From Clostridiales bacterium (GTDB lineage Bacteria; Bacillota; Clostridia; Oscillospirales; Acutalibacteraceae): a stretch of 8,081 bases of DNA. The notes under the pieces are model-generated. The model did no database searches and was not told the DNA's origin. It saw nothing but the letters and a program-made list of their open reading frames with translations. The position numbers and the translations under genes are program-made. The DNA lies in contig JAAVYX010000074.1 in NCBI GenBank assembly GCA_022791355.1, positions 1 through 8,081 of the forward strand, read 5' to 3'. Positions 1 to 6,129 of this stretch are shown one piece after another (position 1 is the first letter of the stretch; the number at the start of each line of letters is the position of its first letter).

Positions 1-22
1 AGGGGGTCCACTGCGTCAAAAA

Positions 23-57
23 TGCTGGGAATACACAAAGTATTCCCGCGCTTTTTT
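23..57 (+). terminator. Intrinsic terminator, probably bidirectional
   Basis: An 8-bp perfect stem (GGGAATAC at 27-34 and GTATTCCC at 40-47) with a 5-nt loop can be extended at its base with one bulge. It is followed on the plus strand by six T (52-57). Read on the minus strand, the same hairpin is followed after AGC by ATTTTT, so it could also stop leftward transcripts. It probably ends a plus-strand gene lying left of the window, converging with the amylase. The upstream gene itself is not visible. Confidence 0.75.
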
Positions 58-331
58 CCTTGTGGCCACTCGTCCTGTGCGAAAATTCCGTCAATTCCTC
101 TATTTTCTAACAAGCCCTAGACGGGTTGTAGAGAAATTTACATTGTGTTTTAGTTTGAAGACGTCCGCTAAGAATATTATGCTATAAATGAAACGAATGA
201 AAACTTGATATTATCTGCCTCCAAAAGGGGCAATAGGGGCGGTAGCCGCCCGGCCGCATAGGGTTTGGTCCGCTTCAGTTCCCCGCCCTCCGTTTGCGGC
301 TGAAATACGTTGTCTGAAGCTCTGGCCGTCC
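58..331. other. Gene-free stretch, AT-rich then GC-rich
   Basis: No supported gene lies here. Bases 60-210 are clearly richer in A+T than the rest of the window. They include a weak minus-strand promoter-like pair (TTTTCA, 16 nt, CATAAT). Bases 209-322 are GC-rich and contain the small palindrome GGGCGG-TAG-CCGCCC (around 237-251). They also contain ATCTGCCTCCAA, a word shared with the gene-proximal end of the repeat copy at 7843-8081, so a decayed repeat copy is possible. No convincing terminator is seen directly after the amylase stop. Confidence 0.5.
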
Positions 332-1639
332 TTACGCCCGCGTAATATAATAAGCGCTGTAGGGCGCAAGCTCCAGTCCGCTGGAAAGCGCCAATTTCTG
401 CCCGCTGAGCAGATCCTGTCCTTCTGCGAAGGGCGCGGGGAAATGGGCGGTGAAGGGCGTGCCGTCGGCGTTGACGGCCGCTAGTACGATTTCATCTCCC
501 GTCTGCCGCTGGAAAACCAGCTGTTTGTTGGTGATCAGCAGGCTTTTATAATCCCCGCTCCAAAGGGGCGCGTTTTCTTTATGGGCGGCGGCCAGCCCGG
601 CGATCCAATCGGTCAGCTTATTTTTCTGAGGCTGCTCGACAGCCGGACGCAAAGCGCCGTCTCCTTGGCTTTTCTCGCCCGTTATCCCCCACTCGCTGCC
701 GTAATAGACGCAAGGGATGCCCGGCATGGCGAAGAGCAGGGCGTACAGCAGGGGTAAATGAGCGGGATTCTGTAGAATGCTGGCCGCACGGGTCACATCG
801 TGATTGTCGGCGAAGGCCAGCAGATGCTTGCCCTTATACAGGGTCCAGTTTTCAGGCCCGAACTGCCGCCCCAGAGAATGGGCAATTTCAAACAGATTCA
901 TGCTGTTGAGGCTGGAATACAGCCCCTTATAGCATTCGTAGTTGGTGACGCTGTGGAGCATCCCCTCGCCCAGCAGCTGATTGTAATCTCCGCCAAGCAT
1001 CTCTCCTACTAGGAAGAAGTCCGGCTTCAGCCCCTCGCAAAAGCCGCGCAGACGGCGGATAAAGTCCCGATCCAGCAAATAGGCCACATCCAGCCGCAGT
1101 CCGTCAATATCGAATGCCTCTGTCCAGAAGCGGACGGTATCCAGCAGGTAATCGACCACCGCCGGATTGCGCAGGTTGAGCTTGACCAGTTCGTAGTGGC
1201 CCTCCCAGCCCTCGTACCACAGCCCGTCGCGATAGGGACTGTCGCCGCCGAAATTGACGAAAAACCAGTCCCGGTAGGCCGAGCTTTCCCGATTTTGCAG
1301 CAGATCCTGGAAGGCCCAGAAACCGCGGCCTACATGATTGAAGACCCCGTCCAGCACCACCCGAAGACCGGCGGCGTGAAAGGCGTCGCAGACCTCCCTG
1401 AAATCCTTATTCTCGCCAAGACGGCAGTCCAGCGTCCGGTAATCCCGGGTGTCGTACCCATGCGCGTCCGACTGAAAGATAGGACAGAAATACACCGCGT
1501 CGGCCCCGACGCTTTTGATGTGGCCGGTCCAATCCAGCAGCCGCCGAATGCGGGGGACCGCCGTCCCGTCGTTTTCCTGGGGCGCGCCGCATAGCCCCAA
1601 AGGATAAATTTGATAAAAAACGCTGTTCTCAGCCCACAT
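332..1639 (-). CDS. Cytoplasmic GH13 alpha-amylase-family glycosidase
   Basis: A 435-residue glycoside hydrolase family 13 enzyme, expected to hydrolyse or transfer alpha-glucosidic bonds of maltodextrin-like substrates by a retaining mechanism. The (beta/alpha)8 barrel motifs appear in order: a substrate-binding stretch with HGYDTRDY (60-67), region I DGVFNH (97-102), region II GLRLD with the presumed nucleophile Asp184, region III VGEM with the presumed acid/base Glu213, and region IV FADNHD (276-281) with the transition-state Asp281. A short C-terminal beta domain follows from about 375. There is no signal peptide and no extra N-terminal starch-binding domain, so it should act in the cytosol on imported oligosaccharides. 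The start is set by MWAENSVFYQIYP, typical of the family, with AAAGGA 10 nt upstream. A promoter and LacI-type operator precede it. The family is certain; the exact specificity (alpha-amylase, maltodextrin glucosidase or cyclodextrinase-like) cannot be read from the sequence. Confidence 0.95.
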   Translation of the reverse strand: MWAENSVFYQIYPLGLCGAPQENDGTAVPRIRRLLDWTGHIKSVGADAVYFCPIFQSDAHGYDTRDYRTLDCRLGENKDFREVCDAFHAAGLRVVLDGVFNHVGRGFWAFQDLLQNRESSAYRDWFFVNFGGDSPYRDGLWYEGWEGHYELVKLNLRNPAVVDYLLDTVRFWTEAFDIDGLRLDVAYLLDRDFIRRLRGFCEGLKPDFFLVGEMLGGDYNQLLGEGMLHSVTNYECYKGLYSSLNSMNLFEIAHSLGRQFGPENWTLYKGKHLLAFADNHDVTRAASILQNPAHLPLLYALLFAMPGIPCVYYGSEWGITGEKSQGDGALRPAVEQPQKNKLTDWIAGLAAAHKENAPLWSGDYKSLLITNKQLVFQRQTGDEIVLAAVNADGTPFTAHFPAPFAEGQDLLSGQKLALSSGLELAPYSAYYITRA

Positions 1640-1649
1640 AAAAGCTTCA

Positions 1650-1702
1650 TCCTTTCCGAACCGGTTCGTATGAAAATATAATTTTGAATACCCATTTGAA
1701 AA
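1650..1702 (-). promoter_or_regulatory. Putative sigma-A promoter and RBS of the amylase gene
   Basis: On the minus strand a -35-like TTTTCA (1697-1702) is separated by 16 nt from a -10-like TATATT (1675-1680), predicting a transcript start near 1668. The ribosome binding site AAAGGA (1650-1655) lies 10 nt before the ATG. The elements match consensus only partly, but their position relative to the operator palindrome at the predicted start supports them. Confidence 0.45.
1657..1668. promoter_or_regulatory. LacI/GalR-type operator palindrome
   Basis: CGAACCGGTTCG is a perfect 12-bp palindrome with a central CpG and AACC/GGTT arms, the general shape of operators bound by LacI/GalR-family sugar repressors. 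It lies at the predicted transcript start of the amylase gene and just upstream of its ribosome binding site, the usual place for steric repression. No regulator gene is in the window, so the protein and inducer are unknown; a maltose/maltodextrin regulator would fit the target gene. Confidence 0.5.
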
Positions 1703-1763
1703 CCAAGGGGATATAAATCGCTTTGGCTCTCTTGATGGGACGTTCTACCCTGCGCACAACGCA

Positions 1764-1772
1764 TGGTATAAT
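1764..1772 (+). promoter_or_regulatory. Possible extended -10 promoter
   Basis: TGGTATAAT contains a perfect TATAAT preceded by TG at the extended -10 position. No good -35 hexamer lies 16-18 nt upstream. It points rightward into the gap between the two minus-strand genes and would start a transcript near 1779 that ends at the terminator at 1905-1935. Confidence 0.4.
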
Positions 1773-1778
1773 CGGCGT

Positions 1779-1935
1779 CTCCGCGCTCTATGCTTGCGGT
1801 TGAAAATCGCAACCGCCTCTTTCGGAAGGACGCTCCGCCTAGCGCGTGGGGCCATCTGTTGGGTATAATAACCGCTTTTTGGTTATTTATATTCTCTAGT
1901 ATACACGGTTTCGCCGAAAAAGGGAACCGTTTTTT
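1779..1935 (+). ncRNA. Candidate small RNA between the amylase and propeller genes
   Basis: The approximately 157-nt stretch is bounded by an extended -10 promoter and a plus-strand intrinsic terminator and contains no sensible reading frame. It can form three hairpins: GCGGTTG/CAACCGC (1796-1802 with 1810-1816), AATAACC/GGTTATT (1867-1873 with 1881-1887), and the terminator stem. It matches no RNA family I recognise; I saw no SRP RNA tetraloop motif and no long 6S-like helix. Its 3' end overlaps the last codons of the convergent propeller gene, so it could alternatively be only the terminator of read-through or an antisense 3' RNA. Existence is inferred, not demonstrated. Confidence 0.3.
1905..1935 (+). 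terminator. Intrinsic terminator facing right
   Basis: An 8-bp stem with one G-T pair (ACGGTTTC at 1905-1912 and GGAACCGT at 1923-1930) and a 10-nt loop is followed by a run of T through 1935. It is correctly built only for plus-strand transcription, although both flanking genes are on the minus strand. On the minus strand the hairpin has no following T run, so it does not explain termination of the propeller gene. Confidence 0.6.
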
Positions 1936-3688
1936 AGGAGCCGGCGGCCGGCAGCGGAGCTAGCGAGAGCTGGAAATATTCGGTCTGACCGCGCAGAAGC
2001 GTACTGCTGAGCAAATCCTTGGCGGTTAACTGGCTGTATGATAAAAACACCTGATCTCCTAACATTTTGTAGGGATTGGCCGTGATGGGAACAGAGGCAG
2101 GCAGGCGGTAGAGGCGGGACCCGCCGCCGTCAGTACGGAGGACGGCCAGGTATAAAGCGGGGGCTTGTCCTGCCCCTTCTCCCAGTAAGGGGCAGACCGC
2201 ATAGTTTCCGTCGTCTGACAAGGTGGGAAGGTTTTGCAGGGATAGCTGAAGACCTGCTAACTGCTCAAAGGAATAGACAAAGGTCTTTTGGCTTTCTAAA
2301 TTCCATATACGAATATGATCCGCCGTATCGTATTCATTCGGCAGACGTAGAACCACATGCTGCTCCATAATATCCAAAAAAACGTTGGAGTCCGGCTCCG
2401 CGGGGAATTTCGCGTCCGCCTTCCCAAGCTGCCGGACGTTTCCCTCCGGCAGCGCGGCACGGAAATATTCTTGGCTTCCATTGGTGTTTTCTTCCCAATA
2501 CAAGGTGTTTCCGCGCCAATACAAGGCCGCCTGGTTTACATGATCTTTTAAAAGGAGAAACGCTTCGTTCAACACATCCCACACCCAAAGTTCGCAGTCC
2601 ATATCTATGGGCACGTCTTCCCAATCATTCCCTGTTTTTAGCCGCGGATTGCGCATGTAAGCGAAAAAACGGCCGTCGGCGCTCATATTTTTGTCGGTGA
2701 CGCCAAAGTATAAACGGCTGTTATCCTTGGCGATGGCGTCGGGGAAGAGGGAAAGGGTATGGGTTTCGGGCTCAAACAGCAGCAGGCGGAAGTCGGCACC
2801 CGATTGGTCAAAAAGCGCCATTCGCTTGCCGTCGGCGCTGGCGCTCAAGGCGTTGCAACGGGAGCTGGCGCTATAGTCAAAAACATACCGGTCGCCAAAG
2901 CTGTGATAGGCAACTACAATCGAATCGAACCGCTGGTCGCCATCCAGACGGTAATAGTGGGGATAGCCGGATGCGTCCAGGCCTTCCATATATTCGCTGG
3001 CGTCATGTCGGGTATAGCCGCCCTGGCCGTCGAACTCGAAATAGAGCTGGGTGCTGGTGGCCATATTGGAGCTGTAGAGCAGGCTCTCCCGAGGGGAGAA
3101 CTGATCTTCGCCGGAAACGGTCCGCTTTCTGACCGCCGCCGCCTCTATGGCGTAAATCCCGTTTTGTTCCCGTTTGGGACCATGGGCAAAGACCTGCAGA
3201 GATGAGGAGACGCCGGACGCAAGGGCAGACGAGATTTCCCCTCCCGACTGTACCTGCGACCCATCTGAACGATGAGAGTCATAGGAGGGACGGCCTGACA
3301 GGGTGAAGGCGGCGGAGCTGGCAGGAACCTCGTCTGGCTTAAGATTTATGTACGGCAGGGCGGCGGCCGTCAGCAGGGCGGCACCGGCCAAAACCGTTCC
3401 AACCGCCATAATGCGGCGGCTTCTGCGACGCCGCAGAAGCCTATCCAGCCAGGCGGCAAAGCCTCTTACTTGGGCGGCTTTTTCCAAAGCGGGGGAAGCT
3501 GCGCGCTCTCCGGCGGATTCCGCCGTTCTTCCATCCCGTAAGACTGGCTCCGACCTGCGTTCCGCTGAAACAGGCTCTGTTGACGTGGGTTCCACCGGCG
3601 ACTTGACGCATTGAATGACCGATACGCCCGCTTCTTCCTGTTCCCTTATGGCTTGGGAGCCGCAGCCGCCCTTTTCCGTACGCTCCAT
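1934..3688 (-). CDS. Membrane-anchored protein with beta-propeller-like (TolB/WD40-like) domain
   Basis: I do not recognise this as a named gene. The 584-residue product has a hydrophilic, low-complexity cytoplasmic N terminus (1 to about 85, rich in E, R, S and P), then a basic cluster LLRRRRSRR (about 84-92), one hydrophobic helix (about 93-113) and a large C-terminal part. Positive-inside charge puts that part outside the membrane. It contains repeated blade-like turns such as SADGKRMALF (about 285), SADGRFFAYM (about 337), ELWVWD (about 367) and LSDDGNYAVC (about 491), typical of TolB/WD40-like propellers that often bind proteins or glycans. No catalytic motif is evident. The second ATG (3688) is chosen over the one at 3703 because GAGGGA stands 7 nt before it, while the first lacks a clear ribosome binding site. 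Promoter at 3731-3736. A sensor, scaffold or inactive anti-sigma-like anchor is possible; function is unknown. Confidence 0.85.
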   Translation of the reverse strand: MERTEKGGCGSQAIREQEEAGVSVIQCVKSPVEPTSTEPVSAERRSEPVLRDGRTAESAGERAASPALEKAAQVRGFAAWLDRLLRRRRSRRIMAVGTVLAGAALLTAAALPYINLKPDEVPASSAAFTLSGRPSYDSHRSDGSQVQSGGEISSALASGVSSSLQVFAHGPKREQNGIYAIEAAAVRKRTVSGEDQFSPRESLLYSSNMATSTQLYFEFDGQGGYTRHDASEYMEGLDASGYPHYYRLDGDQRFDSIVVAYHSFGDRYVFDYSASSRCNALSASADGKRMALFDQSGADFRLLLFEPETHTLSLFPDAIAKDNSRLYFGVTDKNMSADGRFFAYMRNPRLKTGNDWEDVPIDMDCELWVWDVLNEAFLLLKDHVNQAALYWRGNTLYWEENTNGSQEYFRAALPEGNVRQLGKADAKFPAEPDSNVFLDIMEQHVVLRLPNEYDTADHIRIWNLESQKTFVYSFEQLAGLQLSLQNLPTLSDDGNYAVCPLLGEGAGQAPALYLAVLRTDGGGSRLYRLPASVPITANPYKMLGDQVFLSYSQLTAKDLLSSTLLRGQTEYFQLSLAPLPAAGS

Positions 3689-3730
3689 TCCAGCTTCCCT
3701 CATTTCCGGTTTAGGCTATATTCTGTCTGC

Positions 3731-3736
3731 ATTATA
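3731..3736 (-). promoter_or_regulatory. -10 box of the propeller-protein gene
   Basis: A perfect TATAAT on the minus strand lies 27 nt upstream of the first ATG and 42 nt upstream of the chosen start. The -35 region is poor. A GAACCG word (3742-3747) sits between the expected -35 and -10 and resembles half of the operator in front of the amylase. Confidence 0.45.
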
Positions 3737-3797
3737 TAAAACGGTTCAGGAAAATTCCACCTGATTTCATTACAAAAGGATGACAGAATATGACAAA

Positions 3798-3830
3798 GAA
3801 CGGGAGAAGCGTTTTCCGTCTCTCCCGTTC
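3798..3830 (-). terminator. Terminator of the GH43 gene
   Basis: A perfect 10-bp stem (GAACGGGAGA at 3798-3807 and TCTCCCGTTC at 3821-3830) with a 13-nt loop starts 12 nt after the GH43 stop codon. On the minus strand it is followed by TTTGTCATATTCT, a short and imperfect T tract. Position and stem strength favour an intrinsic terminator that separates the GH43 gene from the next one. Confidence 0.65.
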
Positions 3831-3842
3831 TCATACTTCCTC

Positions 3843-4706
3843 TTAACCTGTTTCCTGGTCGGCTGCCAAACGGCCGTTCTCTTCCCGCAGATAGAAGAAC
3901 CGGGCCCTTTCCAGGAACCCGCCGTTTGGCTGGTGCAGAGCTAAACGCAGCGCGCCCTGCTTATCGGTGAAAATCATACCGTGTCCCCCGTCCTTGGTAA
4001 AGAGGGGAGGAAGCTGTTTCCAGGGGCCTTCCGGCCGTCCAGTCACGCTTTCGGCCTGGGCCTGCACATAGCCTTCCTTTCCGTAGCTGGACCAGATCAT
4101 CAGCAGCTTGCCCTGGCTGGTCCAATGTAAAAAGGGCGCGTCTGTGACATAACAGTCTCTTTCATAGGGAACGCTCCATACCGGGTCAGAGGCCTTGAAA
4201 AGAGTGACCGGTTCGCCGGCAGAAGCGGTCAAATCTTGGGTCAGCTTCTGGCAGACCATCGTGCCGTCGGTAATCTGCATCCATTCGTGACAGTAGAAGA
4301 TATAGGGCTGACCCGACCGGTCCACAAACAAGCTTCCATCCAAACAGTCCCAATCCTTAGGGGTGACAGGCCGGTCGGAAATGGGGGAGAAGGGACCCAT
4401 AGGCGAGTCGGCCCCTAAAATTTGGGTGGCCCTGCGAACGCCCTCGGCCTTGAAGGAGGCGAACATGTAAAACCGCCCTTTGTATTTGTGCACCTCCGGC
4501 GCCCAAAAATCTCTGTCGGCCCAGAAGTCATCGGCCGGATTAAAGACCCGGAAGGGACCCTCCCATTCTGCCAGGTCCCGGCTTGTATAGACGTTAAAGC
4601 CCTCTCGTTCCGCAGGGCCGGCATTGGCCGCCGAGGCGTACATATAATAAATGCCGTCCTCCAAGAGCACGAAAGGGTCGCGTATACGGATATCACAAAG
4701 CCGCAT
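3843..4706 (-). CDS. Glycoside hydrolase family 43-like protein
   Basis: A 287-residue, single-domain five-bladed propeller hydrolase of family 43, a family of inverting arabinofuranosidases and xylosidases acting on plant oligosaccharides. Visible motifs are RDPFV with the presumed general base Asp10, WAPEVHKYKGRFYMF (68-82), LDGSLFVD with the presumed pKa-modulating Asp123, YVTDAPFL (187-193) at the usual general-acid position, and GGHGMIF (240-246), the family's central histidine motif. The general acid is normally Glu, but here the aligned residue appears to be Asp189. No signal peptide is seen, so it is probably cytoplasmic. The ATG at 4706 has an excellent AGGAGG 7 nt upstream, so a longer frame reaching 4790 is not the start. 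The short length lacks the C-terminal beta-sandwich of larger beta-xylosidases. Specificity is uncertain; activity on arabinosides or xylosides is the likeliest. Confidence 0.9.
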   Translation of the reverse strand: MRLCDIRIRDPFVLLEDGIYYMYASAANAGPAEREGFNVYTSRDLAEWEGPFRVFNPADDFWADRDFWAPEVHKYKGRFYMFASFKAEGVRRATQILGADSPMGPFSPISDRPVTPKDWDCLDGSLFVDRSGQPYIFYCHEWMQITDGTMVCQKLTQDLTASAGEPVTLFKASDPVWSVPYERDCYVTDAPFLHWTSQGKLLMIWSSYGKEGYVQAQAESVTGRPEGPWKQLPPLFTKDGGHGMIFTDKQGALRLALHQPNGGFLERARFFYLREENGRLAADQETG

Positions 4707-4713
4707 GTTTTTT

Positions 4714-4719
4714 CCTCCT
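4714..4719 (-). promoter_or_regulatory. RBS that fixes the GH43 start
   Basis: AGGAGG on the minus strand, 7 nt before the ATG at 4706. It is the strongest ribosome binding site in the window and rules out the upstream in-frame ATG at 4790. Confidence 0.85.
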
Positions 4720-4896
4720 ATAGAGCGTATTCGAACCGAAAAAATGTCGAATGATAGTTCGGGAGTAAGGAGTTGGGACGAAAACCGCAAAATGCGGTCG
4801 CATTTCCAGGCCTTTCCGCACGTAAATCATGTTTCCCGGGCAATAGAAGAGGGGAAAATTTGGCGTTCGCAGATACCGTTTGCCTGGCGGCTGATA

Positions 4897-5041
4897 GGAA
4901 TTTACAGGAAAAAATTGCCGTATGCCGCATTGTATTCGCTGCCGGCTGTCAGTAAGCCGGCAGCTGAGGCGGTCCGCTAATCCGCTCGATAGAGCGCTGC
5001 CCCATCCGCCGAACCTGCATGGACTTTCTTCCCGTAAAACC
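4897..5041 (+). repeat. Dispersed repeat, copy 1 (inverted-repeat-bounded core)
   Basis: The 145-bp unit begins GGAATTTACAGGAA and ends TTCCCGTAAAACC; these ends are imperfect inverted repeats of each other. Its left block (AAAAAATTGCCG..GCCGCATTGTATTCG) and right block (CATCCGCCGAACCTGCATGG) align well with copy 3 at 7945-8066. Between them are a 9-bp hairpin (4938-4946 with 4956-4964) and the hairpin CGCTC-GATA-GAGCG (4983-4996), whose 14 bases occur identically in copy 2. It has no coding capacity. It lies downstream of both the GH43 leader and the deaminase stop, unlike the other two copies. Confidence 0.75.
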
Positions 5042-5049
5042 GTATGGTC

Positions 5050-5529
5050 TTATACGTTCAGCTCCACAGCGCGGCCGCTGGGCTCATAGGGCCGGCAGAC
5101 GACGCCGGCCGAGGCCAGCATACGCTTGGAGGCCAGCACAGATTCGCTGTCCGCATACTTGTCCGATAAATAGATGATTTCCCGGATCCCCTTTTGAATG
5201 ATGGCCTTGCTGCATTCGTTGCAGGGAAATAGGGTGGTATAGAGCCGGCAGCCGTCCAGCCGGCCGCCCACAAAGTTTAAAATGGCGTTGAGCTCGGCAT
5301 GGCAGACAAACATGTACTTGGTGTCCAGTGCGCTGCCGGTCTTGTCCCAGGGATAGTCGTCGTCCGAGCAGCCGTAGGGCATACCGTTATAACCCATGGA
5401 CATAATCCGGTTTTCGCCGTTGACAATGCAGGCGCCCACCTGCGTGCCGGGATCCTTGCTGCGCTGAGAGGAGAGCAGGGCGATACCCATGAAATATTCG
5501 TCCCAGCTCAAATAGTTTTCCCGCTTCAA
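5050..5529 (-). CDS. Deoxycytidylate (dCMP) deaminase, ComEB-like
   Basis: A 159-residue zinc-dependent cytidine-deaminase-fold enzyme, predicted to convert dCMP to dUMP, the substrate of thymidylate synthase. Visible zinc and catalytic motifs are HAELNAIL (His77 ligand, Glu79 proton shuttle) and FPCNECSKAII (Cys103 and Cys106 ligands). The N-terminal WDEYFMGIALLSSQRSKDP and TQVGACIV are strongly conserved in Clostridia dCMP deaminases, and YNGMPYGC (47-54) is the family's substrate-loop region. The start is taken as TTG at 5529, giving MKRENYLSWDEYF, with AAGGA 10 nt upstream; longer frames to 5613 have no family match and a GTG at 5538 is too close to the ribosome binding site. Zinc-free or tRNA deaminases are unlikely. 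The gene stands alone, divergent from the deacetylase. The gene symbol comEB is common for homologues, but a competence role is not implied. Confidence 0.93.
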   Translation of the reverse strand: MKRENYLSWDEYFMGIALLSSQRSKDPGTQVGACIVNGENRIMSMGYNGMPYGCSDDDYPWDKTGSALDTKYMFVCHAELNAILNFVGGRLDGCRLYTTLFPCNECSKAIIQKGIREIIYLSDKYADSESVLASKRMLASAGVVCRPYEPSGRAVELNV

Positions 5530-5860
5530 AAGGTTCACGTCCTTTCCTGTGTGCCGCCCCGCAGGCGTATCGAACACTATCTGTATTGTACAAAAGGGCG
5601 GCAAAAAATGCAATCCTTTTCCGTGCCGTCAATCCGCAAGGGCGAATAGAGTTTTAAGAGGGAAAACGGCGTTGCCTGAACGGACGGATGAAAGCCTGTT
5701 GAGGCCGTTCGGCAGGTTATGGGCCGATCAGCAATCTGAGAGCCGCCTAATCGGGCGCTTAGAGGTCTAAAGACCGGTTGCCGCATCCGCCTTTTCCGCC
5801 TGAGGGTTACGCTAAAAAGACTGCTGATACGCTCAAAGGCAGGCAGCCTCTTGACAAAAC

Positions 5861-5874
5861 CGGCTGCGCAGCCG
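5861..5874. repeat. Perfect 14-bp palindrome
   Basis: CGGCTGCGCAGCCG is fully self-complementary. It has no following T run on either strand, so it is not a terminator. It lies 78 nt before repeat copy 2 and may belong to a decayed repeat. Confidence 0.6.
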
Positions 5875-5938
5875 TCCTATCGAGCATAGCCCAGCGGAAG
5901 CCGGGCTTCCAAACAAATCGAAAACCCTACCGTCCATT

Positions 5939-6129
5939 GACAAGGTATCATACGATTGTGCGGGAAAAAATTGCCGCAAGCCGCGTTGTCTTCGTCGCGG
6001 ACGCTCGATAGAGCGGCCCCTAGTAGCCGCCCGTAGGGCGGCGGACTGTCGCCCGCCTGCGTCCGAGAACGCTGCGAGTTCCCATTTTGGCCCTCGCTGG
6101 GCGTATCAGCCCTTGGAGGTAGACGGCAG
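5939..6129 (+). repeat. Dispersed repeat, copy 2, upstream of the deacetylase
   Basis: The left block GACAAGGTAT, then GGGAAAAAATTGCCGCAAGC and GTTGTCTTCG, matches the start of copy 3 read on its own strand. The right block CCCATTTTGGCC, CGCTGGGCGTAT and CTTGGAGG (about 6081-6119) matches the far end of copy 3. The middle is diverged and includes the 14-mer hairpin CGCTCGATAGAGCG (6002-6015) shared with copy 1 and a GCCGCCC/GGGCGGC hairpin. The copy ends about 160 bp before the deacetylase start and points toward it. Confidence 0.75.

Larger units (their letters stand above)
4707..5049. other. Intergenic region with GH43 leader and repeat copy 1
   Basis: No gene is supported in these 343 bp; the open frames present lack ribosome binding sites and family resemblance. 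The left part is the GH43 leader, with CGAACCG (4732-4738) resembling half of the amylase operator and a small ACCGCA/TGCGGT hairpin (4784-4798). I could not place a convincing sigma-A promoter here. The right part, from 4897, is repeat copy 1, which reaches almost to the deaminase stop codon. Confidence 0.6.

Noticed and set aside
1330..1812. Minus-strand 160-codon frame overlapping the amylase start
   Set aside because: It lies out of frame within the amylase coding region and its promoter; the amylase frame carries all GH13 motifs.
4651..4980. Plus-strand frame of 109 codons across the GH43 start and the gap
   Set aside because: It overlaps the well-supported GH43 start on the other strand, enters repeat copy 1 and has no ribosome binding site.
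4897..5041. CRISPR array or integron attC site
   Set aside because: There are no regularly spaced identical repeats with unique spacers, and no integron integrase or attC core sites; the repeats are single diverged units.
5937..5942. TTGACA at the edge of repeat copy 2 as a -35 box
   Set aside because: No -10-like hexamer lies 15-19 nt downstream; the sequence there is GC-rich.
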